A stretch of DNA of 64,000 bases from Ruficoccus sp. ZRK36 (GCF_019603315.1 NZ_CP080649.1:2862176-2926175), one strand, 5' to 3'; counted from the first letter of the stretch, positions 38,356 through 46,120 are shown. Notes: generated by a model from the sequence alone, not told the origin. Translations and numbers: made by a program.

Positions 38356-39705
38356 ATGGGACTGTTTAGCAAACCGGGAAAAAAGCTGCAAAAAGAGGGG
38401 CGCCATCTGGTGCAGCTCGCCGAGAAGGTCATCAACTACCGCTCGGACGTCATCGGTGAGAAAGCAGTCGAGGCCATCCGCAGGGATCAAGAGGCCCTCA
38501 TCGCCGCACTCACCGCCAAGCCCGCCGACCCGGAGCAGATCAAACGGTGTATGAAAAATCTGGATACGTGCCTCAAGCCTCACGGCGGCACGATCTATCC
38601 GGTCACGTTTCTCTCTGAGAATATCGAGATGATCCTCGTCGCGGCCATCCTGGCCATCGGCGTGCGCAGCTTTTTCCTGCAGCCTTTCAAGATCCCGACC
38701 AACTCCATGTACCCGACCTATGCGGGCATGATCGGTGAGGTGTACCCGCTGGGGGAGGGCGCTCCCTCGAAGCCCGAGGAGCTCTTCCGACTCGCCGCCT
38801 ATGGTGCCAGCCACTACGTCTCCAATGCCCCTGCGACTGGCCGCGTCGAGATCCCGCTGTTTACCGACCGCACTCCGAACAACTATGGCCTCAGCGGTCA
38901 AATTGCCTTTGAAGTGGTCAAGGGACGCAAATTCGTACTGCTGCCCACACAGCTGCGGCGCTACACCTTTGCCGTGGATGGTCGGCCGTTCCATGTCGAT
39001 GTGCCGCTGGACTTCAATCTCGATGATGTGGTAGCCGAGGCCTTTTTCCCGGGTGAAAAGACGCTCTCGGACCTTTATCACGACCTCAGCCAGGAGAACG
39101 TCCAGCGCCTGAAATCCGGTCTGCAGACGATTCTTTCCGATCATTCCGTGCAGCTGGGTGAGCCTGCTCTGGACTTCGATATCCTGACCGGCGACATGCT
39201 CTTCGTCGACCGCTTCAGCTATAATTTCTTCGAGCCCGAGGTGGGTGATCCCTTCGTCTTTCGCACCAACCATATCGAGGGTCTGCAGGCCGCCGATGGT
39301 ACGCCGGACGACAAATACTACATCAAGCGCCTCGTCGGGCTGCCTGGCGACACCCTGGAGGTGCGCCCGCCCATGTTGTATCGCAACAATGAGCCGATCA
39401 CCGGTGCGGACGCCTTTGAGAAGAATTTTAAGCAAGAGGACGAATATCCGGGCTACACCTACATGGGCTGGCTCGACGAGGGAACCGTCGAGAAAATCCC
39501 GCCGGGCTATTTCTTCGCCATGGGTGACAACTCGCCCTACAGCTACGACAGCCGCGGCTGGGGTAGCAACCAGAGAGCGACCCCGTACGCCTACGAGCAT
39601 AAGAAGCAGGGCCAGCCGATTAACTTCGTCCCCGAGGACGACGTCGTCGGCAAGGCAGTCTTCATCTTCTATCCGTTCACCCACCGCTGGGGCATCGCCG
39701 AGTAG
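38356..39705 (+). CDS. lepB: Signal peptidase I, unusually long
   Basis: A 449-residue membrane protease removing signal peptides. A single clear span lies at about 91-109, then the catalytic Ser117 in PTNSMYPT. The partner Lys is in YYIKRLVGLPGD near residue 324, and the C-terminal box is AMGDNSPYSYDSRGWG. The Ser-Lys spacing is about 207 residues against 55 in E. coli, so a large insertion of about 150 residues sits in the periplasmic domain. The N-terminal 80 residues are an extra helical cytoplasmic part. Confidence 0.9.
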   Translation: MGLFSKPGKKLQKEGRHLVQLAEKVINYRSDVIGEKAVEAIRRDQEALIAALTAKPADPEQIKRCMKNLDTCLKPHGGTIYPVTFLSENIEMILVAAILAIGVRSFFLQPFKIPTNSMYPTYAGMIGEVYPLGEGAPSKPEELFRLAAYGASHYVSNAPATGRVEIPLFTDRTPNNYGLSGQIAFEVVKGRKFVLLPTQLRRYTFAVDGRPFHVDVPLDFNLDDVVAEAFFPGEKTLSDLYHDLSQENVQRLKSGLQTILSDHSVQLGEPALDFDILTGDMLFVDRFSYNFFEPEVGDPFVFRTNHIEGLQAADGTPDDKYYIKRLVGLPGDTLEVRPPMLYRNNEPITGADAFEKNFKQEDEYPGYTYMGWLDEGTVEKIPPGYFFAMGDNSPYSYDSRGWGSNQRATPYAYEHKKQGQPINFVPEDDVVGKAVFIFYPFTHRWGIAE

Positions 39706-39711
39706 ATTGCT

Positions 39712-39870
39712 GTGGGGCGCGGCAAGGACTCAGCCGTCATTCAGGCAGTTGTACCTAAGGAAATGAAAGAACGCTTAAAAGAGGTGGCCCGATCGGAAGG
39801 TCGGACGGAATCGAACTGGGTTCGTTTCCACATTTCCCAGCTGCTTGAACAGCACGGTGCTAAAGGTTGA
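39712..39870 (+). CDS. Ribbon-helix-helix DNA-binding protein, probable phage relic
   Basis: A 52-residue protein from a GTG start: MGRGKDSAVIQAVVPKEM, then RTESNWVRFHISQLLEQ. This resembles the RHH proteins at 47998-48150 and 48273-48440 (shared G-KDS start and R..S.W.. helix). It ends in a terminator 20 bp before an att site, exactly as the phage 1 copy does, yet it lies outside prophage 1. It may be the remaining end of an earlier integrated phage. It is too short for common gene-finding cut-offs. Confidence 0.7.
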   Translation: MGRGKDSAVIQAVVPKEMKERLKEVARSEGRTESNWVRFHISQLLEQHGAKG

Positions 39871-39897
39871 CCCGCAACGGCTTGCGAGCCTTGCGGG
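39871..39897 (+). terminator. Terminator after the relic RHH gene
   Basis: CCCGCAA/TTGCGGG with inner GGCT/AGCC forms a nearly continuous stem, followed by ATTT. Confidence 0.7.
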
Positions 39898-39915
39898 ATT
39901 TCCCGAACTGTACAT

Positions 39916-39943
39916 TATTCGCACAATAAATAGGTGCTCTAGG
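39916..39943 (+). other. att1: left prophage/chromosome Xer junction
   Basis: The XerC-type arm TATTCGCACAA and centre TAAATA match the complete site at 48198 (10/11 and 6/6). The right arm GGTGCTCTAGG does not match a XerD arm. This is the expected hybrid of a host left arm and a phage 1 right arm. Confidence 0.75.
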
Positions 39944-40057
39944 ATTCAGAAATCCCCATGCAGCACGAGCGAAGCCCTATATTCTACCCGCCAGCCCCGC
40001 GAATGTCCACGCCTCACGGCATTAGATTTCTTAATCCTGTGTGGCGGGAATGTTGGG

Positions 40058-40603
40058 CTAGGAATTGTTTAAATCCTTGTGTTTTAACTCCCAAGAAAGA
40101 GCAAGCAAAGCCGTGCATGCCTTGTATGCAGTTTCATAATCGAGCAAATAATCGTAGTCATGTACAGCAGCGTTTCTCAATCTCCTGAGTGTCTGTAGAA
40201 ATATATAATCATTGGGATCAAGCAGGTGAGCCTCCCTCAGTTGCGCAAATAGCTTATGTGGAGCTAATGGGGTTTCAGCACCTATTGCCTCTACTGCAGC
40301 ATTTTCAAATTCTATCCATGCCGAGATCACTGCTGCTCCTGGGCTAATTTCCAAAATGGCAAAAACTTTTTCAGATACAGGATCCTGCAAGAATGCTTTT
40401 TCATTAGTGTGCCCTCCGCTTGCTTTATCTGCAGCGTGCTCTAGCTCTTCACGAAATCGAAGCTCAGTGTCTCTATGTTTAAAAGCATTAACCCTTTTGA
40501 TGAGTGCCGAAAAATCCCGTCTAAAAAGATATGTAATTATTACTACAGCCAATGGCCATGCCAGTGAATTAACGATGCGCGATATAAAAGTTAGGGTATC
40601 CAT
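40058..40603 (-). CDS. Membrane-anchored HEPN-like (DUF4145-type) protein, phage cargo
   Basis: A 181-residue protein with an N-terminal span (residues 11-27, SLAWPLAVVIITYLF), a charged helix, then an all-helical domain. The segment RLRNAAVH at 141-148 contains Arg143-Asn-x3-His148, the RX4H pattern of HEPN RNases and of DUF4145-like proteins. Such proteins often occur in defence or toxin contexts. It is the last gene of a three-gene cassette at the phage end and is not conserved in phage 2, so a host-benefit or superinfection-exclusion role is possible. Function is inferred only. Confidence 0.65.
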   Translation of the reverse strand: MDTLTFISRIVNSLAWPLAVVIITYLFRRDFSALIKRVNAFKHRDTELRFREELEHAADKASGGHTNEKAFLQDPVSEKVFAILEISPGAAVISAWIEFENAAVEAIGAETPLAPHKLFAQLREAHLLDPNDYIFLQTLRRLRNAAVHDYDYLLDYETAYKACTALLALSWELKHKDLNNS

Positions 40604-40635
40604 TGGCGGTTGTTGCTTGGATTAGTACGTCACAA

Positions 40636-40836
40636 CTATAGTTCTTTTTTATAGTCTTTGACATCTGGCAGCTCATCTATGTAAGGGCGGTGCCCGTCAT
40701 TTATATATTGAGATGCGGGAATCGGCAATTCATGGCCACCTTCAGTATCTCTGACTTGAACGGTATAAATATCTGGATTGTCACTATCCTGCGTATACAG
40801 TCCAATATAAGCTTCTGGTCGTCTCGGCATATTCAT
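40636..40836 (-). CDS. Small hypothetical cargo protein, 66 aa
   Basis: A soluble, acidic protein (PRRPEAYIGLYTQDSDNPDIY) with no recognised domain. It lies between the HEPN-like gene and the 112-aa gene with short gaps (32 and 11 bp), so the three are probably one transcript. By eye it is AT-rich compared with the phage core. Confidence 0.55.
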   Translation of the reverse strand: MNMPRRPEAYIGLYTQDSDNPDIYTVQVRDTEGGHELPIPASQYINDGHRPYIDELPDVKDYKKEL

Positions 40837-40847
40837 GGTAAAAGATA

Positions 40848-41186
40848 TTATTCGTGGATATCGGCATTAATGGTAGAATATCCTATCTTGCCATGGCCAA
40901 CATCAGTTGAGCGAAGTTTTTCTCTCAACACTCTTGACGTGAACTCTAGCGCCTCAAGAAATGTTTCCGCCTCACAATCACCTCCTAGAACAATTTCTAT
41001 TTCAGACGGATGATTTGTTGAAACACCATCAACCTTAATGGACCAATATGTGCAGGCTAAGTCTTTTAGCCGAAAAAGAGTTCTTCCTCCATGGCTGTAG
41101 TTGCCTCCTTGATATGAGTTAGTCCCTGCTGTAACCTCCAATATGTTGGCTGATACAATTTCTTTCGTTTGTGCTTCAATAAACAT
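40848..41186 (-). CDS. Hypothetical cargo protein, 112 aa
   Basis: A soluble protein of mixed alpha/beta character. The phrases NSYQGGNYSHGGRTLFRLKDLA and IVLGGDCEAETFLEALEF look conserved-type, but I cannot name the family. It is the first gene of the end cassette and is preceded by an AT-rich gap (41187-41271) after the phage 87-aa gene, a likely promoter position. Confidence 0.6.
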   Translation of the reverse strand: MFIEAQTKEIVSANILEVTAGTNSYQGGNYSHGGRTLFRLKDLACTYWSIKVDGVSTNHPSEIEIVLGGDCEAETFLEALEFTSRVLREKLRSTDVGHGKIGYSTINADIHE

Positions 41187-41271
41187 AATGGTTTAATAGA
41201 TCTTATATCGACTGAATATATGATAACTAGTCAAGTGTTGTTGTAAACAATCAATTGTCCCATATACATCG

Positions 41272-41535
41272 TTAAACCTTCATCCGCTCGACGTATTCCG
41301 GCCCCTTGAACACCAGCACAAAGCCCTTACCCGGCATGGCTGAGCAGCGGAGGGCGAGCATGCGGGCTTCTCGGCGGTTGGGGGCATAGAGGGCAGGGGA
41401 GTCGGACAGGTGGTCCGGGATGACCTTATAGACTTCATCGACCTTTAGGCGCTTTCTGTTGCCCCATACGATCCTGCGCCGCTCGTCGAACTCGTAGGCG
41501 TACTCCTGGATAAACTCAAACTCACGCTGTGACAT
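41272..41535 (-). CDS. Small inovirus protein shared by both prophages, 87 aa
   Basis: It starts MSQREFEFIQEY at an ATG inside the end of rep (14-bp overlap). It aligns with the phage 2 protein at 56103-56354: both have (R/M)EFEF(I/V)Q, a central basic helix (NRREARMLALRC versus RYRKEAMRCARY) and a final beta segment KGFVLVFKG versus TGIVFVWIG. The role is unknown; size and conservation would suit a DNA-binding or regulatory protein. Confidence 0.65.
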   Translation of the reverse strand: MSQREFEFIQEYAYEFDERRRIVWGNRKRLKVDEVYKVIPDHLSDSPALYAPNRREARMLALRCSAMPGKGFVLVFKGPEYVERMKV

Positions 41536-42436
41536 TTTCAGCCTTGGCTCGATATTCGGCCTTAATTTCCTCGGCAATGCTGAAGATGGTCCCGCGCAGG
41601 CCCCAAGCCCAGTTTGAGCCGAACTCGCGCCGGAAATCCCCCTCAGAGGTAAAGCCCATGTCCTTAGCGATGCGCGCGACCGCCAGCCGCCAAGCACGGC
41701 CCGAGTCCACGAAGCCAAAGCCCCGCCGTGTGGACGGCTTCCAGTTGATAGCGCTGTAGAGACGAGCGCCCTTGAACTCTACCGGTCGGTCCTCCTTGGA
41801 AACGTACTTGCTCGCGTACTCTGCCGCCGCTTCTCCGGCCTTGTAGATCGGTATGGCCTCCGTGCGACCGAAGCCGTACCGCTCGAATCTCCGGAAGAAC
41901 ATCCACCAGCCACGCAGGTTCTCATTGGCGGAGCGTCCATACTCGCGGGTAGCCTTGCGGCCCTCAGCGCTGGCCCAGTGGTGAGCCTTGGCGCGATGGT
42001 ACGCCTCGAAGTCAAAGCCACTCCTGACATCCTCACCGGTCGAAAGCACGACATGGTAATGAGGGCGCAGGGACTTGTGGGGCTCCAGGACCTTTAGCCC
42101 CTTCGAGATAGCAGGGCGCAGGGTATTGGAGGACGCACTATTCCAGGCCTTTTGCGCTTCCTTCAGCGTGACAGGTCGGGGAAAGGTCAGGGTCCCGAAC
42201 AGAAGTGTCTCTATACCCTCGGTTTTTGCTAGCTCTAGCACGGCCTCAGCGATGATCAATTTAGAGGCTTTTTGTGCGGTCGGCCTGTAGGTTTGGATTG
42301 AGTTGTTTGTTTCTAGACAAGGAAGGGCCGCGCCCGAATCGCCGCCGCGCGGCGGGGCCGCTGCGGCTGGCGTTTCGGGGCGTCCCTCTTTCGTTCGAGA
42401 CTTGACATTGCATGGCAAATGTACAGGGTCTGGCAT
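41522..42436 (-). CDS. HUH-type replication initiator, phage 1
   Basis: A 304-residue rolling-circle Rep. The metal motif RPHYHVV gives His126 and His128, and the helix EYASKYVSK at 207-214 offers catalytic Tyr207/Tyr211 and Lys214. It should nick the phage replicative form at an origin, probably in the hairpin region just upstream. AGGAAG lies 8 bases before the ATG. The N-terminal 45 residues are Pro/Ala/Gly-rich over a GC-rich inverted sequence, so the true fold may begin later. Confidence 0.85.
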   Translation of the reverse strand: MPDPVHLPCNVKSRTKEGRPETPAAAAPPRGGDSGAALPCLETNNSIQTYRPTAQKASKLIIAEAVLELAKTEGIETLLFGTLTFPRPVTLKEAQKAWNSASSNTLRPAISKGLKVLEPHKSLRPHYHVVLSTGEDVRSGFDFEAYHRAKAHHWASAEGRKATREYGRSANENLRGWWMFFRRFERYGFGRTEAIPIYKAGEAAAEYASKYVSKEDRPVEFKGARLYSAINWKPSTRRGFGFVDSGRAWRLAVARIAKDMGFTSEGDFRREFGSNWAWGLRGTIFSIAEEIKAEYRAKAENVTA

Positions 42437-42569
42437 CGAAAATTCTTCCTAAGTTTTCTTTTGAGGTCCGACTTGTTAGCGCAGGTCGGGCTTTTCTTTT
42501 GCCATCAGTCACAGCAGTGGCCAAATGGCGCGCTTTACGGCCCTTCTGAGCCGTTTTCAGGGGTTTGAC

Positions 42570-42710
42570 GTGGCGTGACCGCCACGGGTGAGCAAAAGCC
42601 GAGTACAGCTTTTTCAGTAGGGGATAAAACAGTAGATGGTCAGGGGACCTGGCTAGAGCCAGGTCAGCCGGTGATGACGGGAGACCCGCCTTCGGCTGGT
42701 GGCCTCTATT
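42570..42710 (-). promoter_or_regulatory. Phage 1 origin/packaging candidate: 40-bp element plus hairpins
   Basis: Read on the minus strand: a 40-bp block (42671-42710) matching phage 2 at 39/40 positions, 5 bases, then hairpin GACCTGGCTAGAGCCAGGTC (42646-42665), then CATCTACTGTTTT shared with phage 2. Further hairpins follow at 42594-42613 (loop GAGT on the plus strand, TACT on the minus) and 42570-42585 (GTGGCG/CGCCAC). The whole 42437-42790 gap has no gene. Filamentous phages hold origin and packaging hairpins in such a gap. Confidence 0.75.
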
Positions 42711-42790
42711 GGTGGTGGCGAGGCCCAAAGACAGAGAGGCCGAACCCATAGGCCCGACCTCCCCGAATGAACTGCCCAAGTCCCGAACCA

Positions 42791-43123
42791 TCACGCAGCT
42801 GCGAGCGGGTTCTCGACGTAGGGCTTTGCGTCGAACTTCTGCAGGGAGTCCGCACGGATCTTCGAGAAGTTTTTCTGACCGAAGCCCGGAGCAATCACCC
42901 AAATGGCCTCCTTGACCTTGTGGCGGGCACGGGAGCCGGGCTCCTCGATCCCCAGCAGCTTAAGCGCCTCAGGCGTGGCCGGAGCCATAAACGACAGCTG
43001 CGAATCAAAGCCGCTGGCGGCGATGGTGGTCATGATCGAAGCCGGGAACTTACGCCCGTCCTTTTCGGAAGCGGGGGAGTGCTGGACCTCGATGTTTTCG
43101 TCACGGATTACTAACTGTTTCAT
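42791..43123 (-). CDS. Hypothetical phage protein, 110 aa; ssDNA-binding protein candidate
   Basis: A soluble protein (MKQLVIRDENIEVQHSP) overlapping the end of zot by 23 bp and ending just before the origin region. No known motif is recognised. Inoviruses need an abundant small ssDNA-binding protein (pV-like), and no other gene of suitable size and position stands out in phage 1, so this is a candidate by elimination only. Confidence 0.55.
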   Translation of the reverse strand: MKQLVIRDENIEVQHSPASEKDGRKFPASIMTTIAASGFDSQLSFMAPATPEALKLLGIEEPGSRARHKVKEAIWVIAPGFGQKNFSKIRADSLQKFDAKPYVENPLAAA

Positions 43124-44291
43124 TTTCTTTGAGTAGTTGGATTGATTTTGGTTGGCCCAGCTGGTCTGCAGCCGGGAAAGTTTCCTGTGGCGGGATATAG
43201 GTGTAGACCTCGCCAGCGATCAGCGCGGTATTGTCGGCACGTCGGAAGCCCCCAAAGTCCGGGTGGCTCTGGCTGATCTGGCGACCGTCCCCAAGACGGA
43301 TAGACACAAAGTCAAAGGTGCAGTAACCGAGCTGGTCCGCTCGCTGCACCGGTAAGGCCTTGGCTCGGCCCATGAACGAAACCGAGACAATCGAGCGGTC
43401 CGGTTTTTCCGATTTGGGAATTTGCGCTTCAGCAATATGTTTAACGTCAGCCACTTGAGGTTTCGTCGAATCCTCAGCTGAGATTCCAACCGGTGCAGGC
43501 GTCGCTAGAGGCTCGGAGTGTGATTGACCGGCAAAGAGCATCCCGGCCCCGGCCATGGCTCCCCCGTAGACCAGACGACGCACCCAGCGTTTGGAGGTCC
43601 GCTTAATGATGTCGGCCCGCGTCAATGGCCGCTCGACCTTCTTGAGCTCGATCTGTGGCTTGGAGGCGATGACCTCTAAAGATTTCGACTGGATGTCATG
43701 CGAGACATAGAGCCGATAAATGAACTTCTGTTTCCAGCGCCACGCGGAGTCATATTTGAGCTTCGGGTTGCGGGCGTCCACCTCGGCCCAAATATACATG
43801 GGCAAGGGTAATCCGATCCCCAGCCATTTGATTTTCTGCAGGTCCCGAAACCACATGACGCTTTGCGCCTTTTTGCGGATTTGCGCTAAAATATCGTGGA
43901 AGTCATGCGAGATGAAAACCGTGTCGATAAAGAGCTTTCGAGCGTGAGCGATCATCTCCAAGACGGCCCGGTCCATCTTCTGTTTGTCCATCGTGTTATG
44001 CGACAAACCGGCCTCGTCGATAATCAGTTTATTGGGCTTATCTCGCTCACCCTTGACCAGCAGATCGACAAAGGACGATGCCCGCTCGGGGTCAATGTGA
44101 ACATATTGCTTATCGTCCAGGATCAGGTCTTTTTCGTCTTCGAAGTAGTATTTGATCCGATCCCAACGCAGTTCAATGTTGGTCATGACGATAGCGCCAC
44201 GCTCCAACGTCTCCAGGATTTCAACAACCCCGTGGTAGGATTTATAACTGCCGAGCGTACCGGCAAAGACTCTGAAGATTGCGTCTTTCAT
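43101..44291 (-). CDS. Zot/pI-like phage assembly ATPase, phage 1
   Basis: A 396-residue inner-membrane assembly motor. It begins MKDAIFRVFAGTLGSYKSYHG; the Walker A position reads GTLGSYKS, with Tyr where Gly is usual. Walker B is KLIIDEAG. A span lies near residues 240-256 (LVYGGAMAGAGMLFAG), followed by a periplasmic part, the standard pI layout. The ATG at 44291 overlaps the previous stop as ATGA and is chosen over a start 7 codons upstream. Confidence 0.88.
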   Translation of the reverse strand: MKDAIFRVFAGTLGSYKSYHGVVEILETLERGAIVMTNIELRWDRIKYYFEDEKDLILDDKQYVHIDPERASSFVDLLVKGERDKPNKLIIDEAGLSHNTMDKQKMDRAVLEMIAHARKLFIDTVFISHDFHDILAQIRKKAQSVMWFRDLQKIKWLGIGLPLPMYIWAEVDARNPKLKYDSAWRWKQKFIYRLYVSHDIQSKSLEVIASKPQIELKKVERPLTRADIIKRTSKRWVRRLVYGGAMAGAGMLFAGQSHSEPLATPAPVGISAEDSTKPQVADVKHIAEAQIPKSEKPDRSIVSVSFMGRAKALPVQRADQLGYCTFDFVSIRLGDGRQISQSHPDFGGFRRADNTALIAGEVYTYIPPQETFPAADQLGQPKSIQLLKENETVSNP

Positions 44292-44644
44292 CCTGAAACA
44301 GTCGGTATCCAAGATTTAACTACACGAACAATGGTCATCACGAACTTGAGGGCGAAAATGACCATCGATAGAGCAAAGATCGTATCCACAGGAATGAACG
44401 TGTTTACGGTGGTCCAGAAGTCGCTTGCCACGGTGTTTAGGTGGTGAGAACCCACTGTTAAATCGAGCCCGGCAATTTCCTCATCCACCCAGAACAGGAG
44501 CTTTTGCAGCATCGACATGCCGAACGAAACCAAGGCATAGACGACGGTCAGAAAGCCGATGACTGGCGCGAATATCAGCTTAATGGGCAGATACAGCTTA
44601 TTCAGCCAACTGATCAGATCCTCGAATCCACCTAGAATGCTCAT
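44288..44644 (-). CDS. pVI-like minor coat protein
   Basis: A 118-residue protein with two or three hydrophobic segments (KLIFAPVIGFLTVVYALVSFG; DTIFALSMVIFALKFVMTIV). Its place between the adsorption protein and zot, overlapping both by 4 bp, is that of gene VI in Ff phages. It would sit at the adsorption end of the virion and in the inner membrane before assembly. Confidence 0.75.
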   Translation of the reverse strand: MSILGGFEDLISWLNKLYLPIKLIFAPVIGFLTVVYALVSFGMSMLQKLLFWVDEEIAGLDLTVGSHHLNTVASDFWTTVNTFIPVDTIFALSMVIFALKFVMTIVRVVKSWIPTVSG

Positions 44645-45939
44645 CCGGCGAACCCTCCGCGAACGTTCTTAATGATCGCCACGGCGAACATGATAATGAC
44701 AAGCGCCTCCTCAAGCAGTCGTATCAACTCAATCGGTTGCGTGTACCCGGACAGATCCAAATCAAAGGCCAACTGAAGCCCCATGAGCTCACCGGCATCG
44801 ATGTTGTAAACGTAGTTGCGACCGGATACAGAGGGCAAAGCCTCCAGCGAAGGAAGCTTACCAATCACGCTATCGACCATCCCGTCAACATTGTCGATGC
44901 CCCCGGTATCGAGGTTATCCCAATCGGGACCGGTTTCGAACTGATCACCAATGATAGATGATCCGTCCCCGGCCTCGCCGATCTTCTCGCCCAGCTCATC
45001 GAGGCCGCCGATGAGGTCTTGCTGATTGGCAATCTGCTCTTCTTGGTTCTCGATCTGTTCATCCTGATTGGCAATCTGCTCTTCTTGGTTGTCTATCTGT
45101 TCATCGAGCTTGTCGTTAGCTGTCTCCTCGATGTTTTTGATTTGCTCCAATTGCGTCACTATGTGGCCGGTGTCATCGGTCGTCACGTTGCCGTCTTCAT
45201 CGGTTACACTAGGTGTATTGCCAGAGGTGCTGCCGCCTGATTCGACCTCAGACGATTCCCACTGATCCACAATCCGTAAGGGGCCTTCGTCAATTTGCTG
45301 GTAAATGCTCATCGTGTACGGCTGATCAGACAAGCCACCTGAAATTGTTGCGCTTTTACCGGGTCCAAGAACAACGGTGCCGGTCTGCGTAGTACCGTCC
45401 TCATAGGTAATTTGCCAAAAGTAAGTCTGGGTCTCGTCGGTGTTATTCGTGATGGTGCCGTGTGCCTCACTCTGTCCTGCGTCGTTATCCGGGTCCGGAT
45501 CAGGGTCGGGGTCCGGGTCGGGGTCCGGGTCGGGATCAGGGTCTGGGGCGTTGGAAAAATGCGCGGTAATTTCCATGGAAACATCACCCGGATTGGTGCC
45601 GTTTCCGCTTAAATAAATATCAAAGGACCATGTGCCATCATCGTTAATGATCGATGTGGACTGGTGGCTCTGCGTGATCGCTGAGTCTACCTGCGTATCG
45701 CCATAGGTAAGAACAACGTTGTCGACGCGTAGCGCGTAATAGCTAGAGGTCGTGTGCCACGTCTTTGTTTCTCCGTCGGAAAAGGTGAATGTTCCACGCT
45801 GCCAATCATCACCCTGAAAATGCTCAACGGCATTCGGGCGTCCGCCGTAATAGCCGTAAGCGTCGACCCTAACGGCTATTGTCTGAGCAGACAATGAGGT
45901 CACCAGACAGCAGAGCAGCAATGGGATCAGATGCTTCAT
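44641..45939 (-). CDS. pIII-like adsorption protein, phage 1
   Basis: A 432-residue exported protein: signal peptide at 1-19; an N1-like domain at about 20-130 (VDAYGYYGGRP, DGETKTWHTTSSYY) shared with phage 2; nine Asp-Pro repeats at 133-151; a second beta domain with TNNTDETQTYFWQITYEDG-type sequence; a heptad coiled coil at about 250-305 (IDNQEEQ IANQDEQ IENQEEQ); and a C-terminal membrane span. This matches receptor-binding, linker and anchor parts of pIII, with an acidic DP linker instead of Gly repeats. Confidence 0.85.
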   Translation of the reverse strand: MKHLIPLLLCCLVTSLSAQTIAVRVDAYGYYGGRPNAVEHFQGDDWQRGTFTFSDGETKTWHTTSSYYALRVDNVVLTYGDTQVDSAITQSHQSTSIINDDGTWSFDIYLSGNGTNPGDVSMEITAHFSNAPDPDPDPDPDPDPDPDPDPDNDAGQSEAHGTITNNTDETQTYFWQITYEDGTTQTGTVVLGPGKSATISGGLSDQPYTMSIYQQIDEGPLRIVDQWESSEVESGGSTSGNTPSVTDEDGNVTTDDTGHIVTQLEQIKNIEETANDKLDEQIDNQEEQIANQDEQIENQEEQIANQQDLIGGLDELGEKIGEAGDGSSIIGDQFETGPDWDNLDTGGIDNVDGMVDSVIGKLPSLEALPSVSGRNYVYNIDAGELMGLQLAFDLDLSGYTQPIELIRLLEEALVIIMFAVAIIKNVRGGFAG

Positions 45940-46070
45940 AGACGTGACCAGAAGATTGCCCAGATAAGGATGATCGTTGCCGCTACCTCAGAGGTCCACA
46001 TGCCCCGCGTTTGCGCATTGAGCGTGTGCATCTGGGGCAGGATTTCCTGCAGGGTTTGGAGTTCGTCCAT
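45936..46070 (-). CDS. Small single-span coat protein candidate, 44 aa
   Basis: MDELQTLQEILPQ leads to one span, VAATIILIWAIFW, and ends SRL. It overlaps the start of the pIII-like gene as ATGA and follows the terminator after the major coat gene. Size and position suit a pVII/pIX-type end protein. It is too short for common gene-finding cut-offs. Confidence 0.65.
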   Translation of the reverse strand: MDELQTLQEILPQMHTLNAQTRGMWTSEVAATIILIWAIFWSRL

Positions 46071-46076
46071 GGCAAC

Positions 46077-46120
46077 AAAAAGCAGGGGAGGGGGCCGGGC
46101 GTGCTTCCGACCCCTCCCCG
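46077..46120 (-). terminator. Terminator after the phage 1 major coat gene
   Basis: On the minus strand GGGGAGGGG pairs with CCCCTCCCC, followed by TGCTTTTTG. Ff phages have a terminator at the same place, which limits expression of the adsorption genes. Confidence 0.75.

Noticed and set aside
36493-39684. Long minus-strand frames opposite lepA and lepB
   Set aside because: They are antisense to two unmistakable housekeeping genes and contain no recognisable motif.
45480-45550. Short tandem DNA repeat that first looked like a CRISPR or minisatellite
   Set aside because: It encodes the Asp-Pro linker of the adsorption protein; unit length and lack of spacers exclude CRISPR. No CRISPR array was seen anywhere in the window.
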